This document shows positions 52,640 through 63,607 of a DNA stretch of 64,000 nt, one piece after another; position 1 is the stretch's first letter, and the number at the start of each line of letters is the position of its first letter. The notes below the pieces were generated by a model. It did no database searches. It was not told the DNA's origin and saw nothing but the letters and a program-made list of their open reading frames with translations. A program made the translations under genes and the position numbers. This DNA is from Roridomyces roridus (Eukaryota; Basidiomycota; Agaricomycetes; Agaricales; Mycenaceae): contig JARKIF010000048.1 of NCBI GenBank assembly GCA_029378245.1, forward strand, positions 124,001-188,000. The letters run 5' to 3'.

Positions 52640-54930
52640 GGGCAAGGGACGCCATGCGGAAGAGTCTGGGGGCCGTCGCCGCTGCGTGACGCGGAGGAGA
52701 AGCGAGGGCGAAGGGCGAAGGCGGGGAGGAGAAGATGGGACTGAGGATGAAGCTAGCTGCGCTGTCCAGCACGTTCTATCGGAATTCGTGTATCACACTG
52801 TGGACGAACAGGCCCATGAGCTCGACGACTTCTTGTGCAATACCAGCGGCCATGGACTTGAATGCAGCCTGTGACTCGGAAGAGGTGGATGCACCGGATC
52901 ACCTTTTGGTCCGAGTTGTGCCCTCTTCTCGACCACGACCACAATCCAGCCTTTCATCGATGGAATTCACTGGCCATTTGTCCATTTGTCCCAGGGACTC
53001 TGTTGTGGGCCACTGGCTCGTTGTACACTCTGCAATAACTCGACGATCTTTCAAAATTCGTCTCACGGTCTCAGCTCTCCTGGCCGGCAGCTCTCTACTT
53101 ATACCGCGAGCTACCTCGTTCCACTCGAGAACTCGCCATAGGAATTTCGAAGATGACCTTTTTGCCGTCGACATGGGCCTTTCCACCTGAAGGGGAGTAC
53201 AACGACGTCGTCTTGCCCGGGGCCACTTCTCTGTTCAGCATCCCCCCTTGTTACGATAAATTTCTTGCCACCCGATAAAATCCGGATCCACCATCGCTTC
53301 GTGCACTCATCCCCTGGCGCCTTTTCCAATCGAGCTCTCTAAGGAAATCGTGCCTCAATATAATACCGGCCGACCCGAAGCCACCCGTCTCAGGGACTAT
53401 GCTCCAGGTCACCGACTCGTACGCTGTGTAATCACTCGTCCGACGGTCTCATCAAGTCATCTACACTCTCCTATGCGGCAGCTCTGCACTCGTTCAAGCC
53501 GAGAACCGGCTACAAACAGGTTAAAGCCATCTGTTTTACCGTCCACATGGCCTCTCCATTCTCAGGCGTTGGCTCTTCGATCTCGTCCGTAGAATAGTCT
53601 TGAACCACCCATCCTTGGCTTTCTGCTTACTCCAATGAAACAGACCGATTCTGGCTGTCATTGTCAAGAGACCGATGCCAATCGACAAACAATCTGAATT
53701 TACATTCCTCATCTCTTCTCGACCATGACCACAGCCAGTCTACTCGTCCACCATCTTTCACGCCAGTCAACTTTCACGCACGGCGCCAATTCAAGTTCTG
53801 GTGTTCTAGATCGGCTCCTGTTCTAAACACAGTCATTCTTGAGAATCTTTCTCCGACCACGGCTAGGAGCTCCTTGTCGGACGGATATCCTCGTGTTTTG
53901 TTCTTGCCGCTCACAGTCGTACTTGGACCTGGAATCCTTCCGATTTTTTCGACACCTTGAAATCACTCCCCTCATTCCGCCACATGGGGAACTCTCTCGT
54001 TCGAATCGAGACTGGCCACGGAAGAGAGCGTGTGGCAACACCAATTTTTGGGCATGAACAGTCCAAGAACGGGTTGACGCCTTCGTATCAAGAGTCCTCA
54101 TCGGTTTTTCATGCATCGGTATCGCTTGGCTCGTTCTGAATTTCTGCCACTGACAACAATACAAAACCGCGACCCACTCGTGCCCGAAATTCTTGCAGCA
54201 AACACCGGTCTCACCTATGTAGGTGGTGCCTTGAATGGAATCCTCACTGCCCAGCTGTCTCAGGGACTCTGTTCTGGTTTCACTCCGCAGTAACTCGACG
54301 ATCTCTCAAAAGTCGTCTCTTTCCGGCTGATCTCTGTACCGCGAGCTCCCGGATCCCTCATTCGACTCGAAAATCGGTCATGCATGACTCTCGCCATACT
54401 CATTTTTTCGCCGTCGACATGGCATCTCCATCTTTATGCGTCGTATCTCGATCTCTTCCGCAGAGTATTGGTTGCTCTAGACGTTGAACCAAGTACTAAG
54501 CACCTCACCGGAGGGATATCTCTCGAATCTGATGGTAGTCCAAGGACCAGCATGTCTTTCCATCCGACCGTGCAAAATCCGTCCACGCGCCGTTCTTCGG
54601 CTCCCATCGTTCGATTCGAAGGCGGCCAATGGATGCGTTCTGCGACCTTTTTTTTTCTGTTTCGGCCCTCCTGGCAACTTGCAATTTTCTCATTCACCCT
54701 GGGCACGATATCAGATGCGACTCTGGCCATCTTCAAGTTGGTTTAGACTACTTGCGAACACGGATCAGGTATCGGGCTTTCCATCGGCGGTGATGCCGAG
54801 CCATCGAACATCACAATTTGTCACAATCGGCAAACTCGGACGATATGCAATTTATTCCATGTTCATTCATGCCGAAAAACTCCGAGTATGGGGTTACGCA
54901 CATGTAATACTGATAGCCTTGCCACAGTGC
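52640..54930 (+). repeat. Second block of the interspersed repeat family, fused to a duplicated gene fragment
   Basis: 52640-52740 resembles 18580-18650 inside the membrane-protein gene. 52880-52940 matches 19420-19490 (GGATCACCTTTTGGTCCGA). Five diverged hairpin units follow near 53110, 53488, 53995, 54350 and 54603, with the same downstream words as the 19-24 kb block. No open gene. Confidence 0.6.
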
Positions 54931-55165
54931 GCGCCTCTGGCATAGTCGGATGGGTTGAGCGCGACGGCAAAGTCACCGCTGTGGATTGTATGACCGCAGG
55001 TGCCGGCTCCGCCATTCGGGACGAAGAAGGTTGCTAAAGGGTGGGTCAGAATCCATTGTGGCCAGCGGTTGGACTCCCTCACCTGGACCAGTGAATGCAG
55101 AGACGGTGGTCGCGAGAGCGAGGATGAATACAGGATGGGGAACTTCATCGGGTCTTCTTGGGATG
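54893..55165 (-). pseudogene. RlpA-like secreted protein (double-psi beta-barrel), broken
   Basis: Minus-strand start ATGAAGTTCCC near 55147 would lead a signal peptide PVFILALATTVSAFTGP, but four extra bases (CCAT-like) put them in different frames. After an intron of about 50 bases comes TFFVPNGGAGTCGHTI, SGDFAVALNPSDYARG, AHCGKAISITC, the start of an RlpA/barwin-type fold used by Agaricomycete secreted proteins. The usual second half (the TVTDECPTC-type part) is absent; repeat sequence follows instead. Both breaks argue for a relic. Confidence 0.75.
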
Positions 55166-56153
55166 GATGTGTTGGGTTCGAGGGCGCCCTTCATATATTT
55201 ATTGTAAATATGCAATTAGGACTCGGAATCGGAGATACGTGAGAATTGGTCTGGACATTTTGTTTCACCGGCTGTAGTATATTCCTCAGAAGACTCCATG
55301 TGGTGTCCAAATACCAGATCCGATGCCTAGGTCTGAGTGGCACAGGACCGCGATCGGTAAATTACTCGTAGCGTCTTGATCATGCCAAGTGCAAAACGAA
55401 ACGTGCGTCCAGATCGCGGAAACAGCGCCGGGGCTGCGATATCCGTTTGAATTTGAAGTGGCGTCAAGGAAAGCAAGGGTAAATAATATCTTTTTGTCGT
55501 CGGCAGAGAAAAGCCTTGAAGGCGCCCAAGTTGTGGCAAAGTCTTGCAAAGCCTAAGCTTTCGACGCTTCTCTTTCGAGTTCCGGTGCGGAGGTGGACTT
55601 GCGGGAGCAACAGTCCGTCGGAGGACGACAACCAACTCTGGATTACACGCTCATTGTCTGTAGCTGTCTTGAACGACGTGTCTGCATGGGTTCGGATATC
55701 TGGGGTTCATACAAGTTGGCCAACACAAATTACGCACACAGGACTTGCACACAACCTTATGGCAGGATACAGGTAGCAAAATTATTCTGTGAATCAGGAA
55801 AATGACACCACCTTTGACACAAAAAATGCACCACTTTGGGCTTTTGGAAAAAAGACGCAAGCTTCGGAATTGAGAAAGTTGAGGGAAATCACAGATGCCG
55901 TGGCACTGGCACATGCCGGGACATCAAGCATTGATGATTTCCACCAGACGGCAATGGCTCGGCTGCTGCATTGCTGGAATGGTGAATCCACCAAGACTGC
56001 CTGAGGCGCCCTTTTCGTACCCATCCGACTACGGCGGGCTTCGCGCTTCTCCATGGATACCTGTTTCTCGCACAACCACCCACCGACAATGCAAATTGCA
56101 TTGAAATCCACTCCATCTCCGCCCTCGCCTCCTTCTGGCGCCCTCTGACGTCT
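55166..56153. other. Region with weak coding signal
   Basis: Short plus-strand frames (for example LRKLREITDAVALAHAGTS near 55880) may be exons of the hypothetical gene at 56154, but I could not join them with convincing splice sites. Confidence 0.3.
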
Positions 56154-56657
56154 TTGCATCCAGACAGCACCGCAACCGGGCCGAGGCCGAGTCCCCAGGT
56201 CTTGCGTGCTCCTGGGAACGAAGGCACTCGCGGCGACAACAACCGCTACATAACTGTCTCCGCTGTTGAATGTCCCATGCACCACGGTACATACGACCTC
56301 ACCGTCGAGGACCAAGATATCTCGCCGGGATTTTTGTGTCACCTCACACGGTATCATTTTCGCCCAAACACGGAGCCCGTTCTCCGCTCTTCATTCCATC
56401 ACTCGACGCTTTACGCCCACCCTTCCGGCGCTGGATATGCGATCTCATGGGAGTCGATGACGTCCAGGTATGTTGTCCAATTCAGGAAAGCTAATATCGG
56501 GACAATCAATATGCGGCGGCTCACCGCAGACGGGTCGGGGATCGAGGAGCGCAACGCGTTGTCCTTTGGAAGGTTTCCGGCACGGGTGCATATGGCGCAT
56601 TCGGGTGTTGTCTTGGCTGTGTATCATGGGAAGTTTGTTGTGCTGCATTATCTATGA
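56154..56657 (+). CDS. Hypothetical protein, possible 3' exon of a larger gene
   Basis: 168 codons: RYITVSAVECPMHHGTYDL, GFLCHLTRYHFRP, HPSGAGYAISWESMTSRYVV, then GRFPARVHMAHSGVVLAVYH and KFVVLHYL. Short alternating beta-like segments and the ending resemble the C-terminal part of Agaricomycete F-box/propeller-type proteins, but I see no F-box. The start may be internal to an exon. Function unknown. Confidence 0.4.
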   Translation: MHPDSTATGPRPSPQVLRAPGNEGTRGDNNRYITVSAVECPMHHGTYDLTVEDQDISPGFLCHLTRYHFRPNTEPVLRSSFHHSTLYAHPSGAGYAISWESMTSRYVVQFRKANIGTINMRRLTADGSGIEERNALSFGRFPARVHMAHSGVVLAVYHGKFVVLHYL

Positions 56658-56901
56658 ACTGTGTGTGTTTGGAAAATGAACTGTGTGTTTGCAAAATGAT
56701 GATGATTTCGAACTGCGATCTGCTCCGTCTTGAAATCAATCCGCGGCATTTGCATAGGTCTCCGCCCAACAACATTTCGCACTTGATTTCGTACACCTTG
56801 ATTCCGAATCGAACGGTCACATGTCAAGAGATGAAGTCATCCATCAAAGAGTTTGACGCAAATTGAGGACGGTGAAATTCGAATGAAATAGATCAAAGAT
56901 T

Positions 56902-58461
56902 CTACACCCGGGCCGTTGTTAGAACTGTGACCAAGGAAGGAAAGCCGATCTCGTACACATCCTCAGGCGAATATTCCCTCGCCGCACGGACCAGACATTC
57001 CCGGAAATACTCCAGATGCGTTCCATCGTTAGCGAGGATGGCGTAATCCAGCAGCCCTTGACGCCGCACGAAGGTGTACATGGTGCATGGAGTGCGGGTT
57101 TCGTTGGAGGGAAGAAATTTGTTAGAGCAGCGCCGGGGAGCGGGTGTATCCTGGTTCAGGAGGGCCAAAGAAGCCGTCGTTGGCGGACTCGTCCTGAGCG
57201 GCGGCGGGTTCGGATTGAAGTGCGGCAAGAAGGGCTTCGGCAAGAGCGCATTTTTTTTTGCCGCAGATGTGTTTATGTGGTGGGGTACCATGCTTCCAGT
57301 CTACGACCTGACAATGTCTGTAGAACCGGCGTCATGTCGTGCGCGTGCGGCAGAGATTGGACAAGACACGCACTCTTGGAGCAGTAGTACACGAAACGAT
57401 TGATCTGTCGACAGGGCCCGCAGACAGAAAGTTTGGCGTAGCCCGCCGCTTCGGCAGACAGCCCGCACGAGGAACACACGTATACAGACTTGGGATCCTT
57501 ACGCGGCGTCTCCCCGAACAGAGTCTCGACGTCGACCCTACCATACAAAAGCTCCTTGGCACGGTCGAGATCAGCCTGGTTATCACGCCGTCGCTTGACT
57601 TTGATCCACTCGAGCGCGCTACCGCACTGCAAAAGCTGAATCAATGGTCAGGAAAGAAAGAACGCACTCACGAAGACACGCATTATTTCGAAAGAGATGG
57701 CGGTCAAACAGAAACTCCTCTCAAGGTCACCGTATCTCTTCAACAACACCGCCCCAGGGTGCGGCGGCTCGCCTTTGACGGCGGTAACCTTCTCGTAGAC
57801 GGCGTTCGGGACGGTCTTGAAGTCCGTCGGAATCCTGGGGAGATCTTGCAAGCAAAGTTGTCTGAGGAGGTCGAGGAAGCCTTGCCCCGAGTCGCGATTG
57901 AGTCGCTCGAGCGTGAGTTCAGGGCACCTGGGCAGTTCAACGACGTGAGCATATGGAGGGACAGTCACTCACCACTTTTTCCCCGACTCCAAAAACTCGG
58001 AATCGCACGTGCGCCAAAGACCCTCGAGGATCGCCTCCTCGCGCTCCTGCGGGCTTTTGTCCATCCAATTGCCCTCAAAGTCATCCCAGGCGCAGCGCTG
58101 AGTAAACTCGACGCTAAAATTATTCTGCATCTTGGTGGCAGACGTCTCGGAATCAAGTAGGATGTCAAACGGGGCTTCCCGCTTTGTTGGATCGATGAAC
58201 GAGGGTGGGTAGAAGCCGGTGTGCGAGATTTCTATGTCGGAGCCAAAGAGGGTGGATATATCGTCTTCCCAGGCGGCGTTCCAGTCTTCGAGTCGGGGGA
58301 GTGTGATACAGTGGCATGGCGACGACAAGGAACGCACCGCGTCTGGCAGACTCGGTCCCCGTGAATGCAGGCATCTTGGGCGAGGCACCGTATCCAACTG
58401 AAACCCAAACCTCGATCTGACCGTCCGACTCGGAGGAGCGGGCACGCGTGCGGCGGCCCAT
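56902..58461 (-). CDS. MYND zinc-finger protein (best preserved paralogue)
   Basis: Start ATG 58461 (MGRRTRARSSESDGQIEVWV). Blocks: DWNAAWEDDISTLFGSDIEI, CAWDDFEGNWMDKSPQ, EFLESGKKW; intron ending TGCCCAG near 57924; CPELTLERLNRDSGQGFLDL, FKTVPNAVYEKVTA, SFCLTAISFEIMRVF; intron; CGSALEWIKVKRRR, then the MYND finger VCSSCG, VCGPC, VYYCSK and, after an intron of about 75 bases, CQ-VDWKHGTPPHKHIC. The tail YAILANDGTHLEYFRECLV ends TTARV near 56905. MYND modules bind proline-rich partners. Between MPLYH and EDWNAAW the frame shifts by one base near 58290, so either an odd splice or a frameshift exists here too; treat it as possibly defective. Confidence 0.75.
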
Positions 58462-58946
58462 GGTGGTGCTGGTGGTGGTGAAAATTAAAAAGGTGATGGC
58501 GGATCACGGGATCATCCCGTATGATGTAAGCGCGATGACCTTGTTCTCGATCGACTCCAAATCGACTCAGAAGTCAATCCAAAAGAATATTTGTTTTTGT
58601 GAGGTTCGATACAAGGTGCGGACCTCGACTCGACCGAGGAGTTGGACAATGATAGGCTTTCTGCATGTGTGACATAGTGTGAAGCGACTCGGTACCAACT
58701 CGGTGCACACTCCCTGCATCCAATTGCACAACGTTGATCGGGGACTTCGAATTTTGTGCACTCGACCGTTGCAAGAAAAAATGACGAACTGCCAGCACTA
58801 GGTTCCATCCCTGGACTCGAACGGGGGCAAGAACAAGCCATACTTTGTTGGTTGATTTTAGTTGGACCTCGGCATGAACGGAGATGCCCACCGGTGGTTG
58901 AAACATTCAACGCGAGTCTTCAATTTGGAAACAGATTCGCAAGACC

Positions 58947-60119
58947 GATGGTGGATCACAAAGACATGGCACATGTCACACTAGATCACGATGCGAACAT
59001 GTGAACAACCAATATACACGACAAGATGTGCCTCCGCTTCGCTCCGGCAGGACGTGCATCGTGAACAGGAAAATGGAATGTGCATTATTACTCGAGTTCA
59101 GCTAGGACATTCAATGTATGTAAATCCACTAGACGGCTGGAGATGCGGAAGCCCGGAGTGCGGCGCAGTCAAAGTGAGCCACATCTCGTGACATTGCAGC
59201 AGTGCCGGATAGTGCCAAGAGCGACGACCATTGATGGTAGGTTGCAATTTGTGCACAATGCTGATACACAGAGTTCAGGTGGCGAGTTGTTCGAGATCAC
59301 AGATTGTGGTCCAGTCAGATGGAGAGGGACACGTTGGAACTGCCGGAGCACCAGCCGAAATCCAGGGCAGCAGCGACCAGTCGAGATTTTGCAGGGTTGA
59401 GAGTACTGTTTGCGTGGCAGTGGAGGGACCCAGTCAATAGCGGAGAATAAGATCCTGGAGCGATGATTTTGAGATTCGACGACCGATACAGCTGGAGGAA
59501 GAGAGGGACGGAATGGTGGCTGGAGATGGGTTCAGAGGAAGTTTATATGGGACAGCTGCCGAAGGCATACATATGCACGGCAACGCCTGAATCCCCCGAG
59601 AAGATCCTTCCTGGTAGCAACTGCTGTGGAGACCAGGTGGCCCGAGAACGCGCGTTCTCGCCGAGCTGATTCTTGGTCAATAATGGAGAGAAGGCACTGC
59701 ACCACCTGCCATGAGACACGTCAACAGAACAGAGGAAACCCAACCGGTCATAGTTTTCCCAAGTTCAAGGCTGATACGTCGCACTCGGCACGCATACGTC
59801 GCATCGAGCCGGCGGTGCATCGTTCGAAAGGCTGTTGAACAGCGGCTTCGATATGGAAATGGAAGGAGATGCCGGTGGCGCTCGTGGAGAAATTGATGAA
59901 AAGGCTGTTGAGAAAGGACTTCGCTGGCGGCAAGATGAGGGAGGAAGACAAAAAGGGCTTTGGGCAAATGGGGATTGAACAAACAGGTGCAATGACACTA
60001 GAGACATCTCGTTAAAGAACGGATAATCTTCGGGTGAGTTTCGGTTGTGTGGCTTACCGGCAAACCCAAGGACCGAAAAACACGAGCATTTGAACTCGGA
60101 TTCTTGAAGTGTCGCACTG
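58947..60119. other. 1.17 kb segment present only in the second MYND-bZIP block
   Basis: In the first block GATTCGCAAGA runs straight into AGACTGTCTTGG (50470-50490); here the two parts are separated by this segment. Flanking AGA could be a very short target duplication, but no terminal inverted repeats were found. Insertion here or deletion in the other block are both possible. No gene seen. Confidence 0.55.
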
Positions 60120-60831
60120 AAGACCCTGTCTTGGAGCCCGATTCGGCGATTCTCCCCCGGGCCTAACACCGAATCGCCCGAAACGCCGAAACCCCCGTGG
60201 CCTTCTCCGTCCGAGTCTTTGGAGCAACTCTCGGACACATTCTCGGGCTGGACGTCCACTCTCTGGATGCAATTCAGATTGACCATGAATGAGCCAGTCC
60301 GACTCGCTCAGAGTCATCGTGACCATCCTGATTGCTGCCAGAACCCAGGTCAATTAGTGCCGTCCTTCCAACCAACGTTGATTGGCGGCGGCCGACTCTT
60401 GAACTGACTGACAGCGGAGATGAATTTGAGAGACGCCGCCACCCCGGCCCCCACTTTGAGAACAATAAAACCATTTATCCATTGTTCCCAAAGAAAACAA
60501 AGAGAGATATGCACGATACATAAGATACAGGTATTGAATAAATATGTGATATCATCTTGTCGCGAAGGCGAAGGCGAAAGCGAAAGCGAAGAGTACACAC
60601 TACAGGGCTCACTGAGCCCGGGCACGACGTCGCGGCTTTAACATATCGGATGCACGAGTCTGCGAACGAAGAGGAGTCAGCATGAGTCAAGGCGGGAGGG
60701 AGGGAAAACTCACATGTCGGACGTCGGCGCGCGTGTAACAGGGTGGATAACATGATCCATGACTTCACGTATAATCGTATGTCGGGGGGAGAGGTGGAGT
60801 CGCACTAGTCAGCGTCGGGGGTGTTGTGCAT

Positions 60832-61407
60832 TTAGTCCTGAAACTCGGGGCAGGGAAGGCCGTGGCTCCGCAGCAGGTTGCTCAGCGTCAGCGCCCGAGT
60901 TTTCCAAATCTCCTTCTCCCGCGTGAGGCGCTCGACGGCCTCCTCGAGCTGCTGCTGGTGCATCTGCTTGCGCTTGCGGCTGCGCCGAGCAGCGAGTGTG
61001 TTCTGCCGACGTTTGTACTCGATCTTCTCCTGATCGGTAGCGTTGGGAGCGAGGGGCTCCTCTGTCAGCTCGTCCTCCTCGTCCGAGGGCTGAGAGGGAG
61101 GGGAGCGCCGTTGGGAGAAGAAGGCGGGGAGGTCCTTCTTGGAGGTCATGGAGGGCGTGGCGTACGTCCGCGGCTGGGTGGGAGCGTCGGAGATAGGGAC
61201 CATGGTGTGAGGGTACTGCTTGCGGACGGCGCTGATGGAGGGGTGGGTCCGCTGTGGACCCACCATGGATTCGAGGGGCATGGAGGACGAGGAGGGGGAG
61301 CTGTTGGGCGAGTAGTGCCCGCCGGGCTGAGTGTAGTATCCACCAGCCTCGGCGCCCTGCATCGAGGAGTAGTCGAGGTCCTGCGGGTATGTGTACATGT
61401 TGGACAT
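60832..61407 (-). CDS. bZIP transcription factor, Gcn4-type
   Basis: 191 codons from ATG 61407 (MSNMYTYPQDLDYSSMQ). Ser/Pro-rich N-terminal half with an acidic patch SDEEDELTEEP at 108-118 typical of activation domains. Basic region YKRRQNTLAARRSRKRKQ at about 131-148 carries the N-x-x-A-A-x-x-S-R signature of Gcn4/CPC1-type factors. A leucine zipper runs from about 154 to 179 (LEEAVERLTREKEIWKTRAL). Ends GLPCPEFQD. It would bind DNA as a dimer; amino-acid or stress control is typical of the family but not shown here. A uORF precedes it. A truncated duplicate is at 51084-51356. Confidence 0.88.
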   Translation of the reverse strand: MSNMYTYPQDLDYSSMQGAEAGGYYTQPGGHYSPNSSPSSSSMPLESMVGPQRTHPSISAVRKQYPHTMVPISDAPTQPRTYATPSMTSKKDLPAFFSQRRSPPSQPSDEEDELTEEPLAPNATDQEKIEYKRRQNTLAARRSRKRKQMHQQQLEEAVERLTREKEIWKTRALTLSNLLRSHGLPCPEFQD

Positions 61408-61450
61408 TGTGGTGGCGTTTATAACTTTCGATCAGGTTTCGGGGGCCGAG

Positions 61451-61522
61451 TCAGAAGTGATCGAGTGATCTCGGAAGCGGCGAGCGAGCTGAGGTGGGAT
61501 GAATGCAAAGGATTGGAGCCAT
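61451..61522 (-). promoter_or_regulatory. Upstream ORF of the bZIP gene (23 codons)
   Basis: ATG at 61522 to TGA at 61451, beginning MAPILCIHPTS, ending 43 bases before the bZIP start. Gcn4/CPC1 genes are known for uORF control. However a TATA-like CTATAAGAAC lies just upstream of the uORF start, so whether the uORF is in the mRNA is uncertain. Confidence 0.4.
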
Positions 61523-63607
61523 GTTCTTATAGCGGGCTTCCAGAAAAACAGGGCGGTGCGACCTATTGATGCGCATAGCCCGACTCGTCGGGATTGCTGT
61601 GTTTCCGATCAGCTGCCGCCTTTTTCTCGTAAGGCGGTGACAAGATGATCTCCATGTGGCTGCTTGCCGGTGAGGCAGTCCAGTGGATACCGGGGCTCGG
61701 CTTGGGAATTTTAGGCTTTTTTTCCGCCGTCTGCGCCTGCGATGCATGGGATTATCCACGCCTATTTCCGCACCGGAACTCTTCCTCATCAACTCACCAA
61801 CTGAGGCGATCCTCCGCTGATTGTTCTCTAAGAATGATTAGCGTTGCGGCCGCGCCCTATCGGTACCGACCCTCCAGAGAAAGACACAAATTAAATGCTA
61901 CGAGCTGGTCAACAGAAGATACAAGTACATACCCGTCCCTCATACCTGGTCGAAATTACTCCCCGGAACAACCCAGCATTCCACAGACGGGCTAATTTCG
62001 TGGCGCCGCCTTCCCGCATACCATCACACACAGCCCGCCGTGTAAGTGGAACTATAATTGAGCACAGATCTGGGCTCGGCAGCTCTTGCAGTGCCAGGAA
62101 CGATATCGAGAGAAGAGAACTCTGCGGCTTCTGTTCCTGGAGGAAGGTGGGTTGGCATGTACCTCAGCCCCTAGATATGTCTGCTTCTCACGGGATATCG
62201 ATGGCAAGTCTGTGGGTGGTCAATATTACAGCCGACCCTAAGAGAAATCCTGCGAAAGAAATCGCACCTTGAATCTGAATCTGTATACTTGCCTTGAAAT
62301 TCCCCGGATCGGGACACTGGCGTAGTGTTCCCAGATTGGGTTTCCGAGAATGACAGACGTCGACGTTGGAATAGGTTGATTGAAAGTCCCCGGCGTATCG
62401 AATAGAATACAATGCCTCATGATGAGATGATAATAGGCGATGGCATCCCAGCGGGGCGGAGGAAGAAAGTTGCCGTTGTCGCCAAAAAAAATCGACACAG
62501 CCTGGCATTTCCCGTAATTGAGTTTTTTGGTGAAGGGCTAAATGCAGAGGTAGAGAGAGATGAGCTCAAGCCACCCGAGATGAACATGATGTACGATCTC
62601 TAGATCCCTTGAACGTGTCTTGAAGCCGTCCAAATCCACGCGAAATCATCCCCGAACCCCATACCAGAAGGGATGTCTGTAGAAAGTCAAGGATCTCAAG
62701 ATCGACGGGCAATCAAGGCCCAGCGGCGGTCGGTTAACTGGGATAGCTGGCTGGCATGATGAAGGTCAGAGGCAGAGCACGGGCTGTACTTACCGGGGGT
62801 CCGTGATGGAAGCACATTCATTGACGGAACAGAGACTCAAGGCGGTGCGCGGAGGGACTTTCGTACCGACGACTCCGAATTGAATTGAGGCATTTTTGGA
62901 GCAGATTGGGATTGAGGTTTCCTGTCTATCATCGGTACTCGAAAAAGCCGTTTTTGTAAATTCCGGGTCGCATTGCGCATTGCCACGGACGAAGATAGCT
63001 CGACGAAGCCTAAAGGCATGTCTTCCACGACGAAGAAAGATGGCAAGTGTCACGACACCGCGACCTTATCCATGCATCCATTGGCCGGTATTGTGCCATC
63101 CCAAGTATCGGCCACAGGGAAAATGCAGAAAGAGCATTGGTCGTCGTCGATGGTCGATTCGCATCTACACCACAGACCGGACGAAGAGAGGCACATTACG
63201 CACAGAGCATCATATTCGTGGCCCCCCAGAGTTTTGAGGCATTCGGGCTCGCATACTTTCTTGACTAAATCGAGGATGGTTGTGAGAGAAAGGAGAATTC
63301 GCATGTAAGAATGGTCGTGACGAGAAGGACAATCAAGCGGGCTGCTCTCCAAGATCGAGCGGGGTAGTACCATAGTGGTGGCCCTTTGGCATTATCCCAA
63401 CGTCGAGCGAAGATTCGAGGTGTCAGCCGGGGAAATTCTGGTCCAGAGTGAACGGAGGAAGGCGAGGGAGCGTGGGAGTTGTACCTGCCTATTTTGGCAG
63501 AGCGCCCATTCTTCCGGGTTCCCGCTTGCTCCCCGCGCCACGTCCAACGATTTTGGATGCTTCGGCGCACACTCACGGGCCTCCTCTCTCCATTCCAACT
63601 GCGCAGA
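61523..63607. other. 2 kb without a confident gene
   Basis: A minus-strand cysteine-rich frame near 63304-63050 (MRILLSLTTILDLV, CLKTLGGHEYDALCVMC, GLWCRC, CSFCIFPVADTWDG) might be a small secreted protein with exons reaching about 62790, but splice sites were not convincing. Nothing else is recognisable. The 3' end presumably holds the aminopeptidase promoter. Confidence 0.35.

Noticed and set aside
55794..56357. 187-residue minus-strand protein
   Set aside because: Opposite a more coherent plus-strand frame; no recognisable motif and no start context.
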